A stretch of 34,038 bases of DNA, from NCBI GenBank assembly GCA_947476285.1, contig CANJPU010000057.1, positions 1 through 34,038 of the forward strand. The letters run 5' to 3'. A program made the position numbers and the translations under genes. Shown piece by piece: positions 14,464 through 23,337 of this stretch. The notes beneath the pieces are model-generated. The model searched no databases, was not told the origin of the DNA, and was given only the letters and a program-made list of their open reading frames with translations. This DNA comes from Comamonadaceae bacterium (GTDB lineage Bacteria > Pseudomonadota > Gammaproteobacteria > Burkholderiales > Burkholderiaceae_C). Within the stretch, counting starts at the first letter, position 1, and every line of letters starts with the position of its first letter.

Positions 14464-16200
14464 TCAGGCTGTACCGGCACGCAGCAGTCGCCCCGGCAGA
14501 TTCGATGTGGCCTGGCCATTGCGACGGGTGACTTGGCCGGACACGATGGTGGCCACGTAGCCCTGCGCATCCTGCAGCAGTCTGCGGCCCTGGCCGGGCA
14601 AGTCGTACACCACGCGAGGCGACTGTAGCCGCAGGCGGGCGTAATCGATCACATTCAGGTCGGCCTTGCGGCCAGGTGCGACCAGCCCTCGGTCATGCAG
14701 ACCCATCAGGCGCGCGGGGTCGGCACTCTGCATCTTCACCGCGGATTCCAGTGCCATGCGCGGCCCGCGTGTGCGATCGCGCGTCCAGTGCGTGAGCATG
14801 AAGGTCGGCCAGCTTGCATCGCAGATGTATCCGCAATGCGCACCGCCGTCTCCCAGACCGATCACCGTGAGCGGATGCTGCAGCATCTCGCGGCAAGCCT
14901 CCAGGTCGTGGTGTGCATAGCTGTGCACCGGGCGCATCAGCACCAGGTGCCCCTCATCGCGCAGCAGCATGTCGTAGGCCAGTTGCTGCGGGGGCATCGC
15001 GAGCGCACGCGCCCGGGCGGCGATGCTGTCGCCAGCCTGCGGCTCGTAGTCGGTCGGATCGCCAAGAGGGTAGACGCCCTCCAAGTCCAGCGCCCTCTTC
15101 ATCGAGCGCTGGTCGCCCGCGAGCGATGCGTCCGGCTGCTGGGACAAGATGAGTTCGCGCACCTCGGGCCGGCGCATTTGCGCCACGCGCTCGGCCAGCG
15201 GCAAATGCGCGATGGCGCGGTAGGCCGGATGAAACGAGAACGGGTGCAGCGACATGTCCAGCCCCATCAGCATGCCCACCGCGCGGGCGCAGACCTGAGC
15301 GGTGATATCCAGCCCCTGGCTGCTCGCGCTCTCCATCATGCGCAAGATGCCCTGCCAGTCATCGGGCCGCTCATGGCTTTGCGCGAGCGACACCGACAGC
15401 GGCCGATTCGATGCGCGCACCATGGCGCGCAGCACTTCAAAATCTTCCACAGGCTGGGTGAAGCCCGCCACGACTTGCAACAGGCCGCTTCCCGCATCCT
15501 GCAGGCCGCGCGCGATCTCCACCAACTCTTCGGTGGCCGCCTGGTACATGGGAGTGTTGGAGCCATCGCTGCTGCGATGGTTGATGGTGCGCGAGGTCGA
15601 GAAGCCAAAGGCGCCGACACGCATGGCCTCGCAGGCCAGCTCGCGCATGCGCTGGCGGTCTTGTGCCGTGGCCGGCTCGCGCCGCGCGCCGCGCTGGCCC
15701 ATGGCGTACACACGCAGCGCCGCATGAGGCAGGTAGGCGCCTACGTCCATATCAAACTCTCGGCCCGCCAGAAAATCCAGGTACTGGGGAAAGGTCTCCC
15801 AGGCCCAGGGCAGACCTTGCGTGAAGACGATTTCCGGAATGTCTTCCACGCCTTCCATCAGCCGCACCAGCGTGTCGCGGTCCTGCGACCGGCACGGCGC
15901 GAAGCCAACCCCGCAATTGCCAATGATGGCGGTGGTCACGCCGTGAGCGGACGAAGGCAGCAACTGCTGCGCCCACGTCACCTGGCCGTCGTAGTGGGTA
16001 TGAACATCGATGAAGCCTGGCGTGACCAGCATGCCTGTGGCGTCAATGACTTCGCCCGGCCCATCGGGCACACTGCCCACCGCAGTGATGCGGTCACCGT
16101 GAATCTCCACATCAGCAAGCCGGGGCGGGCCGCCGCTGCCGTCGACCACTGTGCCGCCACGCAGCACGGTGCGCAGCGCACCTGGTTGTACCGCGATCAT
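14464..16200 (-). CDS. N-acyl-D-amino-acid deacylase-like amidohydrolase, copy 1
   Basis: A 578-residue metal-dependent amidohydrolase of the D-aminoacylase group. It carries the HxH pair at His67 and His69 (IDVHTHYDGQ), a likely metal-ligand cysteine at Cys96 (GNCGVGFAPC), and GDGGAHCGYICDAS near the C-terminus, whose aspartate matches the catalytic acid. The terminal part (ADLNVIDYARL, GYVATIVSGQVTRRNG) folds back on the N-terminal small beta domain, as in the family. It is closely similar in order and motifs to the next gene, with which it shares a 4-bp ATGA overlap, so the two look like a tandem duplication. It likely cleaves an amide, carbamate or similar bond on the pathway substrate. 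Confidence 0.9.
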   Translation of the reverse strand: MIAVQPGALRTVLRGGTVVDGSGGPPRLADVEIHGDRITAVGSVPDGPGEVIDATGMLVTPGFIDVHTHYDGQVTWAQQLLPSSAHGVTTAIIGNCGVGFAPCRSQDRDTLVRLMEGVEDIPEIVFTQGLPWAWETFPQYLDFLAGREFDMDVGAYLPHAALRVYAMGQRGARREPATAQDRQRMRELACEAMRVGAFGFSTSRTINHRSSDGSNTPMYQAATEELVEIARGLQDAGSGLLQVVAGFTQPVEDFEVLRAMVRASNRPLSVSLAQSHERPDDWQGILRMMESASSQGLDITAQVCARAVGMLMGLDMSLHPFSFHPAYRAIAHLPLAERVAQMRRPEVRELILSQQPDASLAGDQRSMKRALDLEGVYPLGDPTDYEPQAGDSIAARARALAMPPQQLAYDMLLRDEGHLVLMRPVHSYAHHDLEACREMLQHPLTVIGLGDGGAHCGYICDASWPTFMLTHWTRDRTRGPRMALESAVKMQSADPARLMGLHDRGLVAPGRKADLNVIDYARLRLQSPRVVYDLPGQGRRLLQDAQGYVATIVSGQVTRRNGQATSNLPGRLLRAGTA

Positions 16201-17909
16201 GCGCGCAGCAGGCGCCCGGGCAACTCGCCTGTGGGTTGCCCGCCGCGCTGAGTGACCACGCCGGAGACGATGGTTGCGACATAGCCGTCGGCACGCTGCA
16301 CCAAGCGGCGTCCACCACCGGGCAGGTCGTACAGCACTTCGGGGCGGTGCAGGGCAAGCCGGTCGTGGTCGATCACATTCACATCGGCCTTCAGGCCGGT
16401 TGCGATACGGCCGCGGTCCGTCAGGCCCACCACGGCTGCCGCATCGGCCGTCTGTCTTTTGACCACGTAAGGCAAGGGCAAGCGCTCGCCACGGGTGCGG
16501 TCACGCGTCCAGTGACTCAGCACATAGCTGGTGATACTCGCATCGCACACCATGCCGCAATGCGCGCCGCCGTCCGCGATGCCAGGCACAGTGTTGGGGT
16601 GGCGCATCATGGCCAGCACTGCATCGAGATTGCCATTGGCATAGTTCAATAGGGGCCGATACAACAGGCCGATGCCGTTGCGCTGCATCATCACATCGTA
16701 GGCCAGCTCAGCAGGGCTCACACCCATGCGCTGCGCGCGCGCGGCGATGCTGTCTTGCGGCATGGGCTCGTAGTCGGGCTTCTCGCCCATCTCGTACTGC
16801 TTCTTGAAATCATGGAAGCGCGCTGCAAACTCGGCACTGGCAGGTGGCGTCGCCAGCAAGGTGGCACGCACTTGGCTGTCGCGCAGGCGCTCCACCCGCT
16901 GGGGCATGGGCAGCTTCTCAATCTGCCGCCACAGCGGATGGTGCGAGAACGGGTTGTCGGTGAGCTCAAAACCCATCAGCAGGCCAATGGGCCGGCCCAT
17001 CACCTGGCCGGTGATGCGCACGCCGTCTGCATTGGCCTGGGCCACCATGTCCATCATCCGCTTCCAGCCGTCCGGGTCGCTCTCGCGCTGCGTGATGTTG
17101 ACCGACATCGGGCGACCCGATCGCTGCACCAGGCGGCGCAGCATGTCGAATTCAGCCACGCCCTCGGCCTTCTTTTGCGGAATGTCGGTGATGAACTGAA
17201 GCACGCCCTTGCCTTCACGTCCCACCGCCATGGTGATGGCCATCAATTCGTCTTCGGCTGCGTCCAGGGTGGCGATGGGCTCGCCATCGCGCGTCTTGTG
17301 GGCCAGTGCGCGTGAAGTTGAGAAGCCGAAGGCACCCGCGCGAATCGCCTCGCCAGCCAGCCGCGCCATCTGCTCGCAATCTTGTGCGGTGGCGCGTTCA
17401 CGGCGCGCACCGCGCTCACCCATCACATGCACGCGCAGCGCGGCATGCGGCAATTGCGCGGCCACGTCCATATCGAACTGGCGCTGCGCCAGCGCATCGA
17501 GGTATTCGGGAAAGCTCTGCCAGTTCCAGGGCAGGCCTTCATTGAGAACAATGCCGGGTATGTCTTCCACGCCCTCCATCAGCTCGACCAGCATCTCGCG
17601 CTGATGCGGCAGACAGGGCGCGAAGCCCACGCCACAATTTCCCATCACCGCCGTGGTCACGCCATGCCAAGAAGATGGCGAGAGGCTCTGCGACCAGGTG
17701 GCCTGCCCGTCGTAATGCGTGTGCACATCGACGAAACCGGGCGTAACCAGACAGCCACGCGCATCAATGACTTCACCCTGCGCCTGGCCCAGCTTGCCGA
17801 TTCGGCCGATCTTGCCGTCGATCAGCTCGACATCGGCCTCGAAGGGCTGCGCGCCGGTGCCATCGACGATGGTGCCGCCGCGAATGATCAACTTGCCAGT
17901 GTGTTGCAT
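16197..17909 (-). CDS. N-acyl-D-amino-acid deacylase-like amidohydrolase, copy 2
   Basis: A 570-residue paralog of the preceding amidohydrolase. It has HxH at His63 and His65 (VDVHTHYDGQ), Cys92 in GNCGVGFAPC, and DGGAHCGMVCDASITSYVLS near the C-terminus. Large blocks match copy 1 almost word for word, for example MEGVEDIP, FDMDV, LPHAALRV, RGARRE and GAFGFSTSR. The active-site residues are conserved in both, so both are probably active with different substrate preferences. No strong ribosome binding site is visible before the ATG. The 66 bases to the CoA-transferase gene upstream contain nothing I recognise. Confidence 0.9.
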   Translation of the reverse strand: MQHTGKLIIRGGTIVDGTGAQPFEADVELIDGKIGRIGKLGQAQGEVIDARGCLVTPGFVDVHTHYDGQATWSQSLSPSSWHGVTTAVMGNCGVGFAPCLPHQREMLVELMEGVEDIPGIVLNEGLPWNWQSFPEYLDALAQRQFDMDVAAQLPHAALRVHVMGERGARRERATAQDCEQMARLAGEAIRAGAFGFSTSRALAHKTRDGEPIATLDAAEDELMAITMAVGREGKGVLQFITDIPQKKAEGVAEFDMLRRLVQRSGRPMSVNITQRESDPDGWKRMMDMVAQANADGVRITGQVMGRPIGLLMGFELTDNPFSHHPLWRQIEKLPMPQRVERLRDSQVRATLLATPPASAEFAARFHDFKKQYEMGEKPDYEPMPQDSIAARAQRMGVSPAELAYDVMMQRNGIGLLYRPLLNYANGNLDAVLAMMRHPNTVPGIADGGAHCGMVCDASITSYVLSHWTRDRTRGERLPLPYVVKRQTADAAAVVGLTDRGRIATGLKADVNVIDHDRLALHRPEVLYDLPGGGRRLVQRADGYVATIVSGVVTQRGGQPTGELPGRLLRA

Positions 17910-17975
17910 GGTGGGTGCCGGAAGTCAGTAGACATTATTGACGTTTTCGGGATCGACGTCTGCCGGGATGGCCAC

Positions 17976-20189
17976 TCATGCAAATGCCTTCATCAGCGAT
18001 TGCGTGTCGCGGCCCAGTGCCGGCCCGGGCCGTGGCGTGGGCCGCTCCAGGTGCAGCAGGCGCAAGGGACTGGCCAGCACGGTGTACTCAAGGCCTTCCT
18101 GGTTCACCACTTCCCACAGCCGACGGCTGGTCGTCTGCTCGCCGTGGACCACTTCGGCTATGCCCCTGACCGGCGCGGCGCGCACACCGGCCTTGACCAG
18201 TGCGTCCACCAGCGCTGCGCGAGTCAACGCGCCCGCGCCCAGCTCGTCGGCCAGGCGCTGTGCCGTGGCTGCATCGCAAGTGACCAGCACATGACCGTCG
18301 GCGCAGGCGATCACCGAGTCGGCGGGGGTGATGCCGCCGGGCCGGTTCCATGCGGTTTGGGTGGCCCATGCGCCAATGTCCTGCATGGCCAGGTCAATCG
18401 ACTGGCCGCGCGCGCCCGATGCGTCACCCTGCGGCACAACGCGGCGCGCCACCAGGCCGGCCAGCATCGCGTACATGCCGAACACCGCGCCCAGCACGTC
18501 GGCCAGAGAAGGGCCTGCCTTGAGCGGCATGTCGCCCAGATGCATGGTGTCCATCAGGCCCGACATGGCCTGTATCACGGTGTCGAACGCAGGCCGGCCT
18601 TCGTAGATCGAGTCGGCGCCAAAGCCGGAGATGGCGCAATACAGCAGTGAAGGATTGATCTGCAGAAGCTGCGCCGGAGCAAAGCCTTTGCGGGCGAGCG
18701 CGCCGGGCCGCAGGTTTTCCACCAACACATCGGCCTTGCGCAAGAGCTGCGTGAGCGTGGCGCAGCCTTCCTTCTTGTCCAGCTCCAGCACCAGTGACTG
18801 TTTGTCTGAGTTCTGGAAGGTGAAGAACACACCCTGTCCGTTGCGTGCCGGTGGCCAAAGCCGCACTGCCTCCCCTGTGGGTGGTTCGATCTTGATGACT
18901 TGCGCGCCCAGCGCGGCCAAGAGGCGGGCCGCCACCGGCGCCGTGGTGTAGTGGCCCAGTTCCACCACCACCGTGCCGGACAATGCACGCGCCGGCCTGG
19001 TGCTGTGCGCGGGTGGCGCTGCAGGCGCGCGGCGCGCCTGCAGCAAGGCGCGCACCGATTCCCGATCGGCGTCGGGCTGCGGCACGCGCAGCAATGCCTG
19101 GCCTGGCGTGCGGCTCATGCGCAAGGGGGAGCCGGGCAGCTTGGTGTCGGGTGCGCCGGGGCCCATGATGGCATCGCGCACCATGCGGCGGTGCTGCAGG
19201 TTGGCTTCACGTGGATAAGCGTCGATCGGCGCGACCGGCCCGCAGGCAATGCCTACCGATGAGAGTTGCCTGACGCATTCTTCGATGCTCAAGCTGGCCA
19301 CCCAGGGCTGGACCAAGGCGTCGACTTCGTCCACATGAATTACCCGGTCGGCATTGAGCGCCAGACGCGGTGAGCTGCCTTGTTCGCGATGGCCGGTCAG
19401 GTCGCACCAGCGCATCCACTGATCGTCATTGCCCGCGCACATCAGCACCCAGCCATCGCTGGCCCGGTAAACATTCCAGGGCGCGGCCATGGTGTGGCGG
19501 TTGCCCACCCGCGATAGCTCAGCGCCTGCTGTGCCCATGAATGTGGGCGCGAGAAAGGCGGTCACTGCGCTGAACGCCACGTCATAAAGGGCGATTTCAA
19601 CGCTGGGTCTGCCTGTCGATTGGCAGCCCTGCCCCAGCACACAGGCCAGCACGCCGGATGCGGCGTAGATGCCGCTGAGCTGCTCGATCACCGGAATGGG
19701 CAACTGCACCGGCAGGCCATCGGCCGGACCGGTGGTGTCCATGATGCCGCTCATGGCCTGCACTTGCGCGTCGGTAGCGGCCACGCCGGTCATGGGGCCG
19801 CTGCTGCCAAAGGCGCTGACATCGCACACGATGGCCTGCGCGGGCAGGCGCTCTTGCAGCGCGGCGCAGTCCAGCCAGTCGAGGTCGATGTCGCCAGACA
19901 GCAAGAGTACATCGCAGCGCGCGGCCAGATCATTGAGCAGATCACGGTCTTCTGCGCGCGTCGGGTCGATGACGATGCTTTTCTTGCCGGCGGCAAACTG
20001 GGCACGGTAGCTCAGCTTGGTCTCAGGAAAGGCAATTTGCGCTTCAACGAAAACGACTTGCGCGCCCAGTTGCGCAAGCAGCGAGCCGGCGGCCGACGCA
20101 GCCACACGCTGGCCCACTTCCAGCACCAGCATGTCTTGCAGCACCGCGCAAGAGTCGGCGCCAGTCACGCCAGGAGATGAAGCTTCCAC
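17976..20189 (-). CDS. Double-length CaiB/BaiF CoA-transferase (two fused domains)
   Basis: A 737-residue protein built of two CaiB/BaiF domains, about residues 18-370 and 405-737. Single-domain members are about 400 residues. The C-terminal domain is canonical: GTVVVELGHYTTAPVAARLL, then LGAQVIKIEPPTGEAVRLWP, and Asp564 in the catalytic position (AGPSLADVLGAVFGMYAML). The N-terminal domain is diverged and has Glu169 in that position (PIPVIEQLSGIYAASGVL). It may therefore be inactive, structural or altered in chemistry. The start is a GTG with AAGGG upstream. It sits 9 bases downstream of the Bug receptor gene. It probably transfers CoA to the acid that the acyl-CoA dehydrogenases and MaoC hydratase then process. 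Confidence 0.9.
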   Translation of the reverse strand: MEASSPGVTGADSCAVLQDMLVLEVGQRVAASAAGSLLAQLGAQVVFVEAQIAFPETKLSYRAQFAAGKKSIVIDPTRAEDRDLLNDLAARCDVLLLSGDIDLDWLDCAALQERLPAQAIVCDVSAFGSSGPMTGVAATDAQVQAMSGIMDTTGPADGLPVQLPIPVIEQLSGIYAASGVLACVLGQGCQSTGRPSVEIALYDVAFSAVTAFLAPTFMGTAGAELSRVGNRHTMAAPWNVYRASDGWVLMCAGNDDQWMRWCDLTGHREQGSSPRLALNADRVIHVDEVDALVQPWVASLSIEECVRQLSSVGIACGPVAPIDAYPREANLQHRRMVRDAIMGPGAPDTKLPGSPLRMSRTPGQALLRVPQPDADRESVRALLQARRAPAAPPAHSTRPARALSGTVVVELGHYTTAPVAARLLAALGAQVIKIEPPTGEAVRLWPPARNGQGVFFTFQNSDKQSLVLELDKKEGCATLTQLLRKADVLVENLRPGALARKGFAPAQLLQINPSLLYCAISGFGADSIYEGRPAFDTVIQAMSGLMDTMHLGDMPLKAGPSLADVLGAVFGMYAMLAGLVARRVVPQGDASGARGQSIDLAMQDIGAWATQTAWNRPGGITPADSVIACADGHVLVTCDAATAQRLADELGAGALTRAALVDALVKAGVRAAPVRGIAEVVHGEQTTSRRLWEVVNQEGLEYTVLASPLRLLHLERPTPRPGPALGRDTQSLMKAFA

Positions 20190-20198
20190 CTTGGCCCT

Positions 20199-21191
20199 TT
20201 ATTCGAGCTTGAGCCCGAGTTCCTTGATCACCGGCGCCCAGGTGCTGGTCTGCTCTTCGATCACCTTGCGGGCATCGGCCAGTGTGTTGCGCATGGGCAC
20301 GAATGAGATGGCGCGCATGCGATCGACCACTTCGCGGTCTTGCAGCACATTGTCCAGCGCGGTGTGCAGGCGCGCGACGATATCGGGTGGTGTCTTGACC
20401 GGCACGGCCAGCACATAGCCTACGCCGCCATCGACACCCTTCATGTTGAAGTCAGCCATCACCGACACATCGGGCAGCAGCGGCGAGCGCTTGGTGCTGG
20501 CAACCAGAATCGGGCGCACGATGCCGCTGTCAACCTGCCCCTTGACACCGCCAATGGCCAGCGACACCGCCTCGATGTTGCCGCCCAGCAGATCGTTGAC
20601 CGAAGGCGCGGTGCCCTTGTAGGCGATGTGCGTGACCGGAAAATTATTGATCTTGCCCAGCGTGAGTATGACCAGATGGCCAGCGCCGCCAACGCCGCCA
20701 GAGCCGATGTTGATGCCGCCCGGCCGTGTGCGCGCCAGGTTGATCAGCTCAGGAAAGCTCTTGACGGGCGAGTCCTTGCGCACTGCCACGATGCTGGGCG
20801 TCTCAGCCACAGTGCCGATGAAAGCGAAATCAGTCATCGGATCGTAGCCCAGGCTCTGCGACATCAGCGAGAAGGTGCCCACCGTGGTGGGCATGATGCC
20901 CATGGTGTAGCCATCGGGCGCGGCGCGCGCCACAGATCGGTTGCCCACATTGCCCGATGCGCCGGGCCGGTTTTCCACGACGATAGGCTGGCCGAGTTGC
21001 TCGGTGAGTTTGTTCTGGATCGCACGCACGATGTTGTCGGTGGTGCCGCCGGGCGTGTAGGGCACGACCAGAGTGATCGGACGTGTCGGAAAACCTTGGG
21101 CCTGCACCGGCGCCGTCATGCTGCTTGCCAACGCGAGTGCGACGCAAGCCATCCGCGCCCATGCGGTGTGTTTCGTGTTCAATGATTTCAT
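20199..21191 (-). CDS. Bug-family periplasmic substrate-binding protein (TctC-like)
   Basis: A 330-residue receptor with a signal peptide to about residue 32 (TAPVQAQG). The family start FPTRPITLVVPYTPGGTTDN, then GQPIVVENRPGASGNVGN, RAAPDGYTMG and HIAYKGTAPSVNDLLGGNIE are all present. AGGAG lies seven to eight bases before the ATG. It lies between the MaoC gene and the fused CoA-transferase within the catabolic operon, so it is likely the high-affinity receptor for that pathway. No tctA or tctB membrane genes are nearby, so the membrane components would be encoded elsewhere. Confidence 0.94.
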   Translation of the reverse strand: MKSLNTKHTAWARMACVALALASSMTAPVQAQGFPTRPITLVVPYTPGGTTDNIVRAIQNKLTEQLGQPIVVENRPGASGNVGNRSVARAAPDGYTMGIMPTTVGTFSLMSQSLGYDPMTDFAFIGTVAETPSIVAVRKDSPVKSFPELINLARTRPGGINIGSGGVGGAGHLVILTLGKINNFPVTHIAYKGTAPSVNDLLGGNIEAVSLAIGGVKGQVDSGIVRPILVASTKRSPLLPDVSVMADFNMKGVDGGVGYVLAVPVKTPPDIVARLHTALDNVLQDREVVDRMRAISFVPMRNTLADARKVIEEQTSTWAPVIKELGLKLE

Positions 21192-21206
21192 GATGATTCT
21201 CCTGTA

Positions 21207-22064
21207 TTAGAGCGCCGTGATTTCGCATTCGCCATGATCCAGCACCACCGCGCTGCGCTCTGGCACGCGGCAGCGGAATGACACCATGTTGCCGTCGACC
21301 CAGATGTCGGTCTCGATGCGCTCACCTGGGAACACCACTGAGGTAAAACGTGTGCCCAAGGTCTTCATGCGCGTGTTGTCGTACTTGCACACGCCAGCCA
21401 GAACCTCGCGGCAGGCAATGGCCAAGGTGCATGAGCCGTGCAGAATGGGTTGCTTGAAACCCATCTGCCTTGCGATGTCCGGGTCTGCATGGATGACGTT
21501 GCGGTCGCCTGTGAGGCGGTACAGCAGTGCCTGGCCGCGCTCGGTCTGGGTGGCACGCACCATGTCCGGCGCGCGCTGGGGCATGGCATGCGGCGCGCGC
21601 TGCTGACGCGGCGGCCCGCCGATGCCGCCATCGCCGCGTGCGAAGTACAGGTTGTACAAATCAAAGAGCGGCGTGCCGTCGGTCAAGCGAATCTTCGAGA
21701 TCACTTCGATCATCGAGCCCTTGTCGGCGCCCTTGTCGTAGACCTCGACGATCTTGTGGTCAGCCAGCATCTCGGCCGCGACCGGAAAGGTGCGGTGCAA
21801 GGTGAGCTTTTGCTCGCCGTGCAGCATTTTCTCGACCACCATGCCGACATCGAAAATCAAATTGTGCCGCGCCACCGTCACGGCCTGGCTCGGCACCGCG
21901 CGCAGCGTGCCGCGTCGCTCGTACACATAGTCAAGCTCTTGCTGGTCGAACGGATCGCGTCCCATGCCGATGGCCACGGCATACAGCATGGTGTCGCGCT
22001 CGGTGTAGCTGTAGGGCTGGTCCAGGGCCTGGATCTTCATCAATTGTTCGTACGTCACTGGCAT
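21207..22064 (-). CDS. MaoC-like hot-dog enoyl-CoA hydratase
   Basis: A 285-residue double hot-dog protein resembling type 2 enoyl-CoA hydratases. The N-terminal half has the substrate-side fold (PYSYTERDTMLYAVAIGMG). The C-terminal half has the hydratase-2 motif LLYRLTGDRNVIHADPDIA, then MGFKQPILHGSC, whose Asp, Asn and His are the usual catalytic residues. It would hydrate a trans-2-enoyl-CoA to the (R)-3-hydroxyacyl-CoA. The ATG at 22064 is preceded by GAGGA; the longer upstream frame is a shadow of the acyl-CoA dehydrogenase. The two dehydrogenase genes directly upstream would supply its enoyl-CoA substrate. Confidence 0.9.
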   Translation of the reverse strand: MPVTYEQLMKIQALDQPYSYTERDTMLYAVAIGMGRDPFDQQELDYVYERRGTLRAVPSQAVTVARHNLIFDVGMVVEKMLHGEQKLTLHRTFPVAAEMLADHKIVEVYDKGADKGSMIEVISKIRLTDGTPLFDLYNLYFARGDGGIGGPPRQQRAPHAMPQRAPDMVRATQTERGQALLYRLTGDRNVIHADPDIARQMGFKQPILHGSCTLAIACREVLAGVCKYDNTRMKTLGTRFTSVVFPGERIETDIWVDGNMVSFRCRVPERSAVVLDHGECEITAL

Positions 22065-22074
22065 GGTCTTGTCC

Positions 22075-23337
22075 TCAGGATGAATATTTCCCGCTTGGAA
22101 TCTTGTTGAAGGGCAGGCCCTTGTCGGCGCGCACGTCGGGCGGCAGGCCCAGCACCTGCTCGGCCAGTATGTTGCGCTGGATTTCGGCGGTGCCACCGCC
22201 CACCCGGATCGCCGGTGATGTGAGCAGCATGCGCTGCACCGCCGAGCCGGTGTCGTCTTCATCGAGCAATGCACCCGCTGGGCCCTGCAAGTCCATCGCA
22301 AAGGCGCACAGCTCCTGCGCGATTTCGCCCGCCACCAGCTTGCCGATGGAGTTCTCCGGCCCGGGCGACTTGCCGCCCGACAGCGCGGAGATGGTCCGCA
22401 TCATGGTCCACTGCAAACCACGCGAGCGCGCCAGCCAGGTGCCCAGGCGCGCACGCACCACCGGGTTGTCGACCAGCAGGCCATCGGGCGTCTTGAGCTT
22501 GCAGCACAGCTCGAACAACTCAGGCACGCCGGTTGGGATGGCCGCGGCCAGCTGCAGGCGCTCGTTCATCAGCGTGGTCAGCGTCACCTTCCAGCCACCG
22601 CCGACCGCGCCGATGCGGTTCTCGTCGGGCACGCGCACATCGGTGAAGAAGACTTCGTTGAAGTGGCTCTCGCCGGTCATCTGCCGAATCGGCCGCACTT
22701 GCACGCCGGGTGATTTCATGTCGATGATGAACATGGTCAGGCCCTCGTGCTTGGGCACGGTGGGGTCGCTGCGCGCGATCATGATGCCGTAGTCGGCAAG
22801 CTGTGCATGGGTGGTCCAGATCTTCTGGCCGTTGATGATCCAGCCGTCGCCATCGCGCTGCGCGCGTGAGCGCAGGCCCGCCAGATCGGATCCGCCGGAG
22901 GGCTCAGAGAACAACTGGCACCAGATCTCCTGGCCCGAGACAATCGGCTTGAGGTAGCGATCTTTCTGTGCACTGGTGCCATGCGCGATCAAGGTCGGGC
23001 CGGTCATGCCGTGGCCAACGATGAACAGGTTGGACAACTGCGCGTAGACGCCCTCCTCTTGCTGCCAGATCACGCGCTCCATCGGCGACGCACCGCGCCC
23101 GCCGTATTGCACCGGCCACTGCACGCAGGCCCATCCGGCCTGTGCCTTGCGCGCCTGCCACGCCTTGCTGGCAGCCACCACGTCCACGCCGTGCAAATCG
23201 GGCGTGTGCACGCTCGATGTGGTCTGCGCCACCGACAAGGCAATGGCGTCGTGCAACTCCACCGGCGCATTCTGCGCAAGCCACGCACGCGCCTGGGCGC
23301 GGAAGGCCGCTTCCTGCGGTGTGTCTTCAAAGTCCAT
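22075..23337 (-). CDS. Acyl-CoA dehydrogenase, larger subunit type
   Basis: A 420-residue flavin-dependent acyl-CoA dehydrogenase. It has the FAD/substrate loop WCQLFSEPSGGSDLAGLRSR, the WIINGQKIWTTHAQLADYGI segment, FNEVFFTDVRVPDENRIG, and a C-terminal GGTAEIQRNILAEQVLGLP. All domains are present and the length is typical. The start overlaps the end of the next dehydrogenase gene by 11 bases. Closely coupled pairs of this kind form alpha2-beta2 heterotetramers in steroid and dicarboxylate catabolism, and the same arrangement is plausible here. It introduces the 2,3-double bond used by the MaoC hydratase. Confidence 0.93.
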   Translation of the reverse strand: MDFEDTPQEAAFRAQARAWLAQNAPVELHDAIALSVAQTTSSVHTPDLHGVDVVAASKAWQARKAQAGWACVQWPVQYGGRGASPMERVIWQQEEGVYAQLSNLFIVGHGMTGPTLIAHGTSAQKDRYLKPIVSGQEIWCQLFSEPSGGSDLAGLRSRAQRDGDGWIINGQKIWTTHAQLADYGIMIARSDPTVPKHEGLTMFIIDMKSPGVQVRPIRQMTGESHFNEVFFTDVRVPDENRIGAVGGGWKVTLTTLMNERLQLAAAIPTGVPELFELCCKLKTPDGLLVDNPVVRARLGTWLARSRGLQWTMMRTISALSGGKSPGPENSIGKLVAGEIAQELCAFAMDLQGPAGALLDEDDTGSAVQRMLLTSPAIRVGGGTAEIQRNILAEQVLGLPPDVRADKGLPFNKIPSGKYSS

